Shown here one piece after another: positions 50,580-58,298 of a stretch of DNA of 64,000 bases (position 1 is the stretch's first letter; every line of letters starts with the position of its first letter). Source of the DNA: Thalassococcus sp. S3 (GTDB lineage: Bacteria > Pseudomonadota > Alphaproteobacteria > Rhodobacterales > Rhodobacteraceae). The notes beneath the pieces are model-generated. The model saw nothing but the letters and a program-made list of their open reading frames with translations, was not told where the DNA came from and did no database searches. The DNA is taken from NCBI RefSeq assembly GCF_004216475.1, contig NZ_CP022303.1:1178001-1242000 (forward strand), read 5' to 3'. Made by a program: the position numbers and the translations under genes.

Positions 50580-51293
50580 ATGATCTTTGAATGCGAAGGG
50601 ATCGGCCTGTCGCTTGGCGGCAGGCAAATCCTCAAGGATGTGAGTTGCCGTGCGCAGGCAGGCCGGATCACCGGACTGGTGGGGCCGAACGGAGCGGGCA
50701 AGACCTCGCTTTTTGAGGTGATGTGCGGACGCTATACGGCAGATCGTGGCAAGGTCACACTCGATGGCAAGGACATCACGCGCGCGCTCTTCCATCGCCG
50801 GGCCCGCGCCGGCCTCGCCCGCACCTATCAAAGCCCTGTCGTGCCCGGCACGCTGACTGTCGGAGAGACCTTTCGCGCTGCCCGCAAATCCTACGCACCG
50901 TTCCTCAGCCGCCACGACGCCGAATGGGCCGCACGTCTGGTGCATCTTGCCGTCCCCTGGACGACGCCGGCTGCAGCACTTGGTGCATTTGACCGCCGCA
51001 AGCTGCTGCTGGCTTGTCTCGTCATGCGCCGGCCCAAGGTGCTGCTCATGGATGAGCCTGCATCGGGGTTGATCAACGCGGAAATTGATGAGTTGGACCT
51101 CATCATCCGCAAGCTGGTGGATGAATACGCGATGGGTATGATCCTGATCGAACACCGGCTTGAGCTGCTCTCCGCCGTTGCCGACGATTGCGTTGTTCTG
51201 GATCTGGGTGAGGTCATTGCCCGTGGAAAACCGCGCGACGCGTTCGATGATCCCCGCGTGCGCGCCGCCTATTTCGAGGGTGCAGATGCCTGA
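50580..51293 (+). CDS. branched-chain/amide ABC transporter ATPase, LivG-like, unusual signature
   Basis: 237 residues; the ATG at 50580 is one base past the binding-protein stop. Walker A is GPNGAGKTSLFEVMCG and Walker B is VLLMDEPASGLINAEIDELD with the switch His in LIEHRLELL. At the place of the LSGGQ signature the sequence reads LGAFDRRKLLLACLVMRRP, which is not a usual signature, so its catalytic half-site may be altered or compensated by the partner ATPase. RARAGLARTYQSPVVPGTLT is the LivG-specific Q-loop region. It overlaps the LivF-like gene by 8 nt. Confidence 0.9.
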   Translation: MIFECEGIGLSLGGRQILKDVSCRAQAGRITGLVGPNGAGKTSLFEVMCGRYTADRGKVTLDGKDITRALFHRRARAGLARTYQSPVVPGTLTVGETFRAARKSYAPFLSRHDAEWAARLVHLAVPWTTPAAALGAFDRRKLLLACLVMRRPKVLLMDEPASGLINAEIDELDLIIRKLVDEYAMGMILIEHRLELLSAVADDCVVLDLGEVIARGKPRDAFDDPRVRAAYFEGADA

Positions 51294-51981
51294 GCTTCTT
51301 GAGGTGCGGCAGTTGTCAGCGGGCTACGGGCCACTTCGCGTGCTGCACGAGGTCGATTTCAAGGTAAAGGCCGGCGAGAGGATCGGCCTCGTCGGCCTCA
51401 ACGGCCATGGCAAAACCACACTCTTTCGCGCGCTCACCCACATGACGGGCTGGCAGCAGGGCGCCATCGCACTGGACGGGGCGGAGATCGGCGGGACGCG
51501 CTCGCTCGGGGCGGGGCGGCGCACACCCGGCCTAGTCAAACGCGGCATCGGCGTGGCGCCGCAGGGGGATGCGATCTTTCCCGGCCTCTCGGTGCGGAAA
51601 CATCTGGAATGCGGCGCCCACTCCCGCATCGCTTGGCGCGAGCGCAAGGCCAGGATTGAGCGCGTCTTTGACATTTTCCCACCTTTGCGCCCGCTGGAAC
51701 ACGCGCTTGTCGGCAAGCTGTCCGGCGGGGAGCGGCGGATGGTCTCCATCGGCCGGATGCTGATGACCGAGGCCCGGCTGTACCTCGTGGATGAGCCATC
51801 GCTGGGCCTTGCGCCGAAGATTTCCGAGCGGGTGATGGAGGCGCTTTGGGCGCTACCCGTAGACGGCGCGATGATCATCGCCGAGCAGAACGTGGCCTTG
51901 CTGAGCGGGCGCTGCGACCGGTTGATCGGGATGCATGCCGGGCGAGTGCGTGGCGACGTCGGCCACGTGGAGCTTGGCTGA
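51286..51981 (+). CDS. branched-chain/amide ABC transporter ATPase, LivF-like
   Basis: 231 residues, ATG at 51286 inside the previous gene. Walker A is GLNGHGKTTLFRALTHMTGW, the signature is KLSGGERRMVSIGRMLMTEA and Walker B is LYLVDEPSLGLAPKISERVM, with MIIAEQNVALL for the switch. RGIGVAPQGDAIFPGLSVRK is the Q-loop region typical of LivF. In contrast to its partner all motifs are canonical. The pair would power the two permeases encoded next. The stop overlaps the next ATG by 1 nt. Confidence 0.93.
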   Translation: MPELLEVRQLSAGYGPLRVLHEVDFKVKAGERIGLVGLNGHGKTTLFRALTHMTGWQQGAIALDGAEIGGTRSLGAGRRTPGLVKRGIGVAPQGDAIFPGLSVRKHLECGAHSRIAWRERKARIERVFDIFPPLRPLEHALVGKLSGGERRMVSIGRMLMTEARLYLVDEPSLGLAPKISERVMEALWALPVDGAMIIAEQNVALLSGRCDRLIGMHAGRVRGDVGHVELG

Positions 51982-52895
51982 TGGATCTGGGCCTGATCAT
52001 CTACGCGCTGAATCTTGCCGCGATCTACGCGCTGATGGCTGTGGGCATTTCGATCCTTTGGTCGAGCGTCGGCATCATCAACATGGCTCATGGGGCGACA
52101 TTCGCCGTCTCGGGCTACGCCGCCTGGGTCGTGACGGGTGCGATCGGGCCGCTCATCGCGGATCTGCCGGCCGAAACCATTCTGCTGGCGGCGACGCTGG
52201 TGCTGTCGGCAGTGGCGGCGGGCGCCATCTGCGGTCTCGTTATCTACCTGCTGGCTTTTCTGCCGATCCATGACAAGCCGAACTTTCCGGTTCGCGCCCT
52301 GATCATCACGCTGGGGCTGAACATCGCGACTGTGCAGGGCCTGCTTTGGTATTTCGGACCGCGCAATCAGGGTCTGCCCAAGATTTTCGGCTTTGGCCGG
52401 TGGGAGGTTCTCGGCACCCGCATCCGCTATGATCAGGCGGGGACGATCATCGGCGCTGCGATCATCATGGCCCTGACCCTGATTTGGCTTCGCTATTCCC
52501 GCAAGGGGCTGGAGGTGCGTGCGATGATGCAGAACGCCGAAGGCGCCGCCTATTCAGGTATCTCCCGCCAGATGACCGCGCTGCCGGTGTTGATGCTGAC
52601 CGGCGCGCTGGCTGGAATGGCGGCGGCGCTGCTCAGTCAGACGATTTTTGTCAGCCCGACCTCCGGGGTTATTCCCCTGGTCAAGGGGCTGACCATCGCG
52701 CTCTTGGGTGGGCTCGGCTCGGTGTCGGGCGCGCTGATTGCCGCGCTGCTTGTGGGCTTTCTCGAGGCAATCATCGGCGCGATCCCGTTCCTTGGTCAGC
52801 GCTATGTGCTCTTCGGCACGTTCCTTTTCATCATCGTCGTTCTGGTGATCCGCCCGCGCGGAATTGGCGGCCTGCTGGATGACACGCGCGAATGA
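51981..52895 (+). CDS. branched-chain/amide ABC transporter permease, LivH-like
   Basis: 304 residues beginning in the TGATG overlap with the ATPase. It has about eight hydrophobic segments spread over residues 5-290, with GIINMAHGATFAVSGYAAW near the start, the family signature of LivH/UrtB permeases, and MQNAEGAAYSGISRQMTAL followed by MAAALLSQTIF and LTIALLGGLGSVSGALIAAL, the conserved EAA-like coupling region. It forms the inner-membrane channel with the LivM-like partner. It overlaps that gene by 4 nt (ATGA). Confidence 0.93.
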   Translation: MDLGLIIYALNLAAIYALMAVGISILWSSVGIINMAHGATFAVSGYAAWVVTGAIGPLIADLPAETILLAATLVLSAVAAGAICGLVIYLLAFLPIHDKPNFPVRALIITLGLNIATVQGLLWYFGPRNQGLPKIFGFGRWEVLGTRIRYDQAGTIIGAAIIMALTLIWLRYSRKGLEVRAMMQNAEGAAYSGISRQMTALPVLMLTGALAGMAAALLSQTIFVSPTSGVIPLVKGLTIALLGGLGSVSGALIAALLVGFLEAIIGAIPFLGQRYVLFGTFLFIIVVLVIRPRGIGGLLDDTRE

Positions 52896-54415
52896 GCAAG
52901 ACGTTCTACAAAGTCGGTCGCAGGCCATGGGAGGTGCGGGGGACGCCTGACGGCACCTCCGAGCGCAATCGGGCGCGTCTGCCAGGCTCCAAACGCCACT
53001 GGTTGGCTTGGCGCGACGTTCACAACCCCAAGACATTGCGACGCGAGCGCGTCCTGATCGATAAGATGCCGCTCTGGTGGACGCTGGGCCTTTTGTCCAT
53101 CCTCGCCATCGCACCATTTCTGTCGAACACGATGCTTGGGGTTCTGTCGATCTTCTGCATCTATGCCGCTATCAACGTGCTCTGGACGCTGATTTTGGGC
53201 ACTGCGGGCATCTTCTCTCTGGCAACGCTCGCGGTTGTGGGGGTCGCCGGCTATGTCGCGGCCGCCTGCAATGTCTATCTAGGTGTGCCATGGCCCTTCA
53301 TGCTGTTGATCGGCCCGCTGGCGGGTTTGGCCATGGGGGCGTTGCTGGCGGCGCCGTCCACGCGTCTCGACGGTCTTTACTATGCGCTCTTGACGATTGG
53401 TGTGGCCGAGATCTGCCGTGTCTTCATCCTGCAATTGCGCCCGCTTACCCCAACCGGGGGCGCGATCACCAATGTCGACAGCTTCATTCCCGACGACTGG
53501 TTCCTGCAACGCCCTGGCCTGTTGCTGGGATTTGCCGGTGCGTTCCTGCTGTTGCTCGGTGCGCTGCTGGTCTGGCGATTGGTCAACTCCGAAAGGCTCG
53601 GCTTGCTTCTGCGCGTTGCCCGGGGCAGCCGCGAGGACGAGGCCTTCGCCGAGGCGGTCGGGATCGATTTTCGCCGCGCACGGCTTCAGGTGTTTCTCAT
53701 CTCCTCTGCCGCGCTTGGTGTGATCGGACCCTTCTATGCGATGTATTTCGGGTCGATCTCGCCGCAGATCTTCTCGCTCGACACGATGCTGCTGCTCTTT
53801 GCGATGATGGTTATCGGTGGGCTGGGCCGGGCCGAAGGCGCCGTTGTCGGTGCCGCTATCGTCACCTTCATCGACCGTGGCTTGATCGAGCTTGGCCCAC
53901 CCCGCATCATCCTGGTCGCCCTCTGCATGATCGGTGTGACCATCTTCGCCCGCGAGGGCCTGACAGGCGCGCGCGCGCAATTCCGCGACTACCGCAATCG
54001 CAAATCTGGCGAGGCCCGTGCCCGCCGCACGGAAAAGGGGGGCGAGGCCATGCCCGAGGAAGCCACCGAGGTCCACGACAAGCAGGAGCTCTATTACCGC
54101 CGCTTCAACAAGCGCCTGCGAGAGCGGCTGAAAACGCTCATCACACCAGAGCTTATCGAGGAGCACAAGCGCGACCCGCTTGGCCATCATTCGGACGCTT
54201 TGGCGCGGGTGCTCAATTACTTCCGACGCGGCGAGATGGCCGACAAATACGTGATCCATCGCATGAAACCGGCCGAGGAAAGGTTTCGCATCATGGCTGT
54301 GTCCGGCGTGCGCGGACGCCCGCCGCGCGTGGTGGATGACCGCGAGTATACCGACATCAAAGACGCCTACCACGCGGTGTTCCTGCTGCGCGTCAACGAT
54401 CTGATGGACAGCTGA
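52892..54415 (+). CDS. LivM-like permease fused to N,N-dimethylformamidase small subunit
   Basis: 507 residues in one uninterrupted frame. After a 57-residue basic N-terminal tail, membrane segments run from about residue 58 to 355: VLWTLILGTAGIFSLATLAV, YYALLTIGVAEICRVFILQL, LGVIGPFYAMYFGSISPQIF and MMVIGGLGRAEGAVVGAAIV are LivM/UrtC signatures. A short basic linker then leads at about 387 into a soluble tail: LITPELIEEHKRDPLGHHSD, ALARVLNYFRRGEMADKYVI and TDIKDAYHAVFLLRVNDLMD. This matches the small (alpha) subunit of N,N-dimethylformamidase as I remember it from Paracoccus. The large subunit follows with 1-nt overlap, and no other small-subunit gene is present. An internal ATG with strong RBS sits at the junction. 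Confidence 0.85.
   Translation: MSKTFYKVGRRPWEVRGTPDGTSERNRARLPGSKRHWLAWRDVHNPKTLRRERVLIDKMPLWWTLGLLSILAIAPFLSNTMLGVLSIFCIYAAINVLWTLILGTAGIFSLATLAVVGVAGYVAAACNVYLGVPWPFMLLIGPLAGLAMGALLAAPSTRLDGLYYALLTIGVAEICRVFILQLRPLTPTGGAITNVDSFIPDDWFLQRPGLLLGFAGAFLLLLGALLVWRLVNSERLGLLLRVARGSREDEAFAEAVGIDFRRARLQVFLISSAALGVIGPFYAMYFGSISPQIFSLDTMLLLFAMMVIGGLGRAEGAVVGAAIVTFIDRGLIELGPPRIILVALCMIGVTIFAREGLTGARAQFRDYRNRKSGEARARRTEKGGEAMPEEATEVHDKQELYYRRFNKRLRERLKTLITPELIEEHKRDPLGHHSDALARVLNYFRRGEMADKYVIHRMKPAEERFRIMAVSGVRGRPPRVVDDREYTDIKDAYHAVFLLRVNDLMDS
54050..54415 (+). CDS. dmfA1: possible internal start for a free N,N-dimethylformamidase small subunit
   Basis: The in-frame ATG at 54050 (codon 387 of the fusion) is preceded by GGAAAAGGGGGGCGAGG, a plausible Shine-Dalgarno run about 5 nt away. 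Starting here gives 121 residues, close to the about 130-residue length known for the small subunit. Thus the locus could make both a membrane-tethered and a free small subunit. Whether the internal site is used cannot be told from sequence. Confidence 0.4.
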   Translation: MPEEATEVHDKQELYYRRFNKRLRERLKTLITPELIEEHKRDPLGHHSDALARVLNYFRRGEMADKYVIHRMKPAEERFRIMAVSGVRGRPPRVVDDREYTDIKDAYHAVFLLRVNDLMDS

Positions 54416-56715
54416 TGACCGACATTCGCCTATTTGGCTATTCCGACCCGCTCGCTGCCCAGGCCGGCAAGCCCATCGACTTCATGGTTTCCGCCGAGGG
54501 CACCGAGACTGTGCGCGCGCAGATCGTCCGGCTGGTTCACGGCGATTTCAATCCCGACGGTCCTGGCTTCATCGAAGAGGAGGTCGATGCGGACATCCCC
54601 GCCGACCTCGCAGTGCGGCGGCAATACACGCAGAACGGTTCTTTCGCGCGGGTCGAGGACCCCGAGGGACGTCTGGTTCCCGACGGCCCCTTCACCGTCC
54701 ACGCCTTCGTCTGGCCGTCCGCGCCGGGGCGCGCGCGACAGGCGATCCTGTCACGCTGGTCGGTCAACACTTCCACCGGCTGGGGCCTCGGTATCTCGCC
54801 CGAGGGCAAGCTGGAATTCTGGGTGGGCGACGGTAAGACGGTCGACCAGATCACAGCCGACGCGCCCCTCGTGCCGAAGGTCTGGGTGTTGGCAGCCGCC
54901 AGCTACGATCCCGCCACCGGTGAAGCGCGGTTGCGCCAGATCGGTGTGCAAAACGCCTGGAACTCGCATATCGGTCCGGTCGTGCCCTACGACCATGATA
55001 CCCATGTGGTCGAAACCCTGCGCGCCATCCCCGCGCGTGCCAACGCGCCGCTGCTGATCGCCGGCGCGCATGAGGAAAAGCCCGAGCGCGGGCGCTTTGT
55101 CTCGCTAAACTTCAACGGCAAGATTGACCGCAGCGGCATCGCGCGTGGGGCGTTGGATGCCGATGCCATGGACCGCATCGCCAAAGGCGAGGCGCCGCCA
55201 GACCCCATTGCCTACTGGGATACGACCGCGGGTTTCACCGACCGTGGCATTGATCAGACCATCCGCGATACCGGCCCCCACGAATTGCACGCACAGGGCG
55301 TCAATCGACCGGTCCGCGCCATGACCGGCTGGAACTGGCGCGGGCGCGAGGACAGCTTTCGCCTTGATCCCTCGCAATACGGCGGCGTTGCGTATCACGA
55401 CGACGCGCTGACCGATTGTGGCTGGGACAAGACGGTGACATGGACGCCGTCGGAGGATCTGCGCTCGGGCGTCTATGCGCTCAAGATCACGGCCGGCGAC
55501 GTCGTCGACCGCATCCCCGTCATCATCCGGCCTGCCAAACCGAAGGCAAAGATCGCGGTTTTGATGTCAACCTTTACCTACCTCGCCTATGCGAACGAAC
55601 ATCTCAGCTTTGAGGCGCAGATCGCGCAGGCCATCGTGGGACATACACCTGTCATTACCGGCGAGGACATCGAATACACCAAGCTCGCCGAATTTGGCCT
55701 GTCAACTTACGATCATCATTCGGATGGGGCAGGGGTGTGCTTTTCCAGTTGGAAGCGACCTATCATCAACATTCGCCCAGGCTACCGCATGGCGGGTATG
55801 AACTTTCCCTGGGCGCTGCCCGCAGACCTGTCGCTACTGTGGTGGCTGGAGCATGCGGGTTACGATTTCGACCTGATAACCGATCACGACCTGGATCGCG
55901 AAGGGCTGAGCGCGCTGACCCCTTACAAAACGGTCATCAACGTGACCCACCCCGAATACTATTCCGAAGGTATGCTGGATGCGACGGAGGATTACCTTCG
56001 CCGCGGGGGGCGCGTCATGTATCTGGGCGGCAATGGCTATTACTGGGTCACGGCCGCTTGCCCGGACGATCCGGCCTGTATCGAGGTGCGCAAGCTCGAT
56101 GCTGGATCCCGCGCCTGGCAGGCCGAGGCGGGCGAGGGGTATCTGGCCTCTACCGGTGAACGCTCCGGCCTCTGGCGGTCACGCGGGCGGCCCCCGCAAA
56201 AGCTGGTGGGTGTGGGTTTCACCGCCGAAGGCATGGATCGGTCCGAACCGTTCGAGCGGATGCCGGACAGCTTTCACAAGCGCGTTGCCTGGATCTTCGA
56301 CGGGATCGGCGATGAAGAACTGATCGGTGATTTCGGCCTCGCCATGGGTGGTGCGGCTGGTGTTGAACTGGACCGCTACGATCTCGCGCTCGGCACGCCC
56401 CCGCATAGCCTGTTAGTCGGCGCGTCGATCAATCATACCGACAATTACCCCCTGGTCTCCGAAGAGATCACGTATGCCTTTCCGGGTCGCGGCGGCACGC
56501 AGGACCCGCAGGTCCGCGGCGACATGATCTTTTTCAATACCGCAGAGGATGGCGCCGTCTTTGCCGCTGGCTCCATCGCGTGGAGCCAGGCCCTCCCTTG
56601 CAACGGGGGCGAAAACAACGTCGCCACAATCATGCGCAATCTGCTCAATGCCTTCACCAAGGACGGCCCGCTGCCGGGTTCCGCGTTCACAGGGGCCGAA
56701 AAACACTGGCGATAA
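54415..56715 (+). CDS. dmfA2: N,N-dimethylformamidase large (beta) subunit
   Basis: 766 residues, almost exactly the family length. The N-terminal third contains a lectin/LamG-like beta sandwich (VHAFVWPSAPGRARQAILSR, WGLGISPEGKLEFWVGDG). The catalytic domain has TFTYLAYANE, GLSTYDHHSDGAGVCFSSWK and INVTHPEYYSEGMLDATEDY. Tyr392, Tyr432 and Glu514 lie where I expect the Tyr-Tyr-Glu iron ligands of the Paracoccus enzyme, with equal total spacing (122 residues). The reaction is N,N-dimethylformamide plus water to dimethylamine plus formate. It is coupled to the fused permease/small subunit and followed by a LuxR regulator, as in the described Paracoccus locus. Other N-substituted formamides could also be substrates. 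Confidence 0.92.
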   Translation: MTDIRLFGYSDPLAAQAGKPIDFMVSAEGTETVRAQIVRLVHGDFNPDGPGFIEEEVDADIPADLAVRRQYTQNGSFARVEDPEGRLVPDGPFTVHAFVWPSAPGRARQAILSRWSVNTSTGWGLGISPEGKLEFWVGDGKTVDQITADAPLVPKVWVLAAASYDPATGEARLRQIGVQNAWNSHIGPVVPYDHDTHVVETLRAIPARANAPLLIAGAHEEKPERGRFVSLNFNGKIDRSGIARGALDADAMDRIAKGEAPPDPIAYWDTTAGFTDRGIDQTIRDTGPHELHAQGVNRPVRAMTGWNWRGREDSFRLDPSQYGGVAYHDDALTDCGWDKTVTWTPSEDLRSGVYALKITAGDVVDRIPVIIRPAKPKAKIAVLMSTFTYLAYANEHLSFEAQIAQAIVGHTPVITGEDIEYTKLAEFGLSTYDHHSDGAGVCFSSWKRPIINIRPGYRMAGMNFPWALPADLSLLWWLEHAGYDFDLITDHDLDREGLSALTPYKTVINVTHPEYYSEGMLDATEDYLRRGGRVMYLGGNGYYWVTAACPDDPACIEVRKLDAGSRAWQAEAGEGYLASTGERSGLWRSRGRPPQKLVGVGFTAEGMDRSEPFERMPDSFHKRVAWIFDGIGDEELIGDFGLAMGGAAGVELDRYDLALGTPPHSLLVGASINHTDNYPLVSEEITYAFPGRGGTQDPQVRGDMIFFNTAEDGAVFAAGSIAWSQALPCNGGENNVATIMRNLLNAFTKDGPLPGSAFTGAEKHWR

Positions 56716-56726
56716 GGCAGCGCACG

Positions 56727-57722
56727 GTGTTCACTGATGCAATGGGTATCAATTTGGACACGTTTTCGGACTACGTTCTGTCCCTCGACGCGCGGGCGAA
56801 TAATACCGACCTTGCCGATTTCGTCGCTGGATCCGTGGCATCGCTCTCCAATGTGCTCGGCTTCGACGCCGCATGGTACGGCTGGGCGCATCTGCAGCCG
56901 GAGCGCACGGTGATCCACACCAACGCGACGCTTAATCTGCCAGAGAGTTACTTTGACACTTGGACGCAGATGGCCCACGAGGACCTTTTGGTCGACCGGA
57001 TGCGCAAGGATCCGAACCAGGTCGCAATCTACAATCGCCGCGATGCGCAACAGACCGAAGGCATGGCCGATCTGTCTGACCGGTTCGCGATCCCCAGCAT
57101 GGCGACAGCGATGAACCAATGCGACGGGCGCACCGCATCCTTTTTCCTGTCAGTCTATCGCGGCGCGGGAACCGCCTCCGGTTGGACGGTGGAAGAACGC
57201 GCCTTGCTGCGTTGCGCGATCCGCCATATCGCGGCAGGCGCGCGCCGCTCGGCCGCCGCCGACTTGACCTCTCAGGACGAAACAAGCGCGGCCATCCTGG
57301 TGAGCGAAGACAACGCGGTCATTGCGGGGCGCTCAGGCCTCGTTTCGCGTTTCGGCAGCCTCTGGGCACGCGGCGGCGGAGATGTTCTGCCTCGCTGGCT
57401 GGCCGATTTCGCCCGCGAGCCTGGCGAACACGTGCTGCCGGACCGAAGCCTCGTTATCAAGTGCACACCTTTTCCGACCGAAACCGGCCTTCGATTGAAC
57501 AAAGTGTCCCTGCGCGTCATGCAGAACTTTGACTTCCTTTCACACCGCGAAAAGCAAGTCGCCCGGGAGCTGGCGGCCGGCCGGTCGCACAAGCAGGTCG
57601 CCCAACAATTGGGGATATCGCCGGCAACTGTGCGCAATCAGACGCAATCGATCTACGCGAAACTTGCCGTAGACAATCGCGCCGATCTAACCCGGCAGGT
57701 GATCTCAGCAGGCGCTCTCTGA
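56727..57722 (+). CDS. dmfR: LuxR family regulator of the formamidase operon
   Basis: 331 residues if started at the GTG at 56727 (AAGG about 10 nt upstream); an ATG at 56742 is the alternative. The N-terminal 230 residues form a GAF/PAS-like sensing region (LADFVAGSVASLSNVLGFDA, SYFDTWTQMAHEDLLVDRM). The C-terminus has the LuxR helix-turn-helix: LSHREKQVARELAAGRSHKQ, VAQQLGISPATVRNQTQSIY and AKLAVDNRADL. It lies 11 bp after the large subunit gene. The Paracoccus DMF locus has an equivalent LuxR regulator, dmfR, but there it is located in front of the structural genes; here it is last. Ligand-dependent activation by DMF or an amine is inferred. Confidence 0.85.
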   Translation: MFTDAMGINLDTFSDYVLSLDARANNTDLADFVAGSVASLSNVLGFDAAWYGWAHLQPERTVIHTNATLNLPESYFDTWTQMAHEDLLVDRMRKDPNQVAIYNRRDAQQTEGMADLSDRFAIPSMATAMNQCDGRTASFFLSVYRGAGTASGWTVEERALLRCAIRHIAAGARRSAAADLTSQDETSAAILVSEDNAVIAGRSGLVSRFGSLWARGGGDVLPRWLADFAREPGEHVLPDRSLVIKCTPFPTETGLRLNKVSLRVMQNFDFLSHREKQVARELAAGRSHKQVAQQLGISPATVRNQTQSIYAKLAVDNRADLTRQVISAGAL

Positions 57723-58298
57723 GCGCAGCAGGGCCGCCATCGTCGGAGATGAACTGCTAGCAAAACGCCTCCCAATCCGCCGCAAAGTTTGCCAGCCTAC
57801 GCGCGTCACGAACCAGTGAGAGTGGCGCAAGAGGGAAGTCCGGCGCCAGAGAGATGCCGAACTGGATCGGCCAATTGCTCGCCGGATCAGTATCCACCTA
57901 CGGAATCTTTCGGGTTCGGCGGATGTGTGCGGTGTGATGACCAGACCGGGCACGGACCAGAGCGGCGAAGTCTGGGGAATGGTCTTGGCCTCGAACACAT
58001 CCAAGACGGCACTGCCCAAGGGGGCAGACTGCGCCGTGCCCAAATATGCTTGGCCAGATTTTGCAGCATAGAACTTTTGCCAAAACCCAATGAAAACGGA
58101 TTTGCGCCTTTGATTGCACACCGGAATATAAACTGAGCTCGTCACTTTCATAGAACGGTTATCCTATCCTTTCGGATAGAAACCTCCCCAATTCGATCAC
58201 AACGAGATCTAAAGACGTTGTCGGCTGGTCTTCTGCCCCCGCCGCCGGATGTCTGACATTGTTAAGGTGCATCCTGTCGAGAAGGTCGAGGTCTTGGG
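57723..58298. other. intergenic region with a dehydrogenase remnant
   Basis: Apart from the D-2-hydroxyacid dehydrogenase remnant listed separately no gene was found. It separates the convergent-independent formamidase operon from the exopolysaccharide genes, and the promoter of the latter must lie here. Confidence 0.5.
57915..58060 (-). pseudogene. D-2-hydroxyacid dehydrogenase remnant
   Basis: On the reverse strand APLGSAVLDVFEAKTIPQTS followed by PLWSVPGLVITPHTSAEPE matches the C-terminal part of the NAD-binding domain of D-isomer-specific 2-hydroxyacid dehydrogenases, including the catalytic-His region PHTSA. Sequence on both sides is unrelated and no start or stop fits, so only about 45 codons remain. 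Confidence 0.7.

Noticed and set aside
49229..50701. 490-codon reverse-strand open frame over the binding protein
   Set aside because: Covers a clear signal peptide and binding-protein fold on the other strand.
53279..54373. 364-codon reverse-strand open frame over the fused permease gene
   Set aside because: Antisense to conserved membrane segments and small-subunit tail; no motif or start signal.
57705..58151. Functional dehydrogenase gene
   Set aside because: Only about 45 codons match the family and the flanking frame is unrelated.
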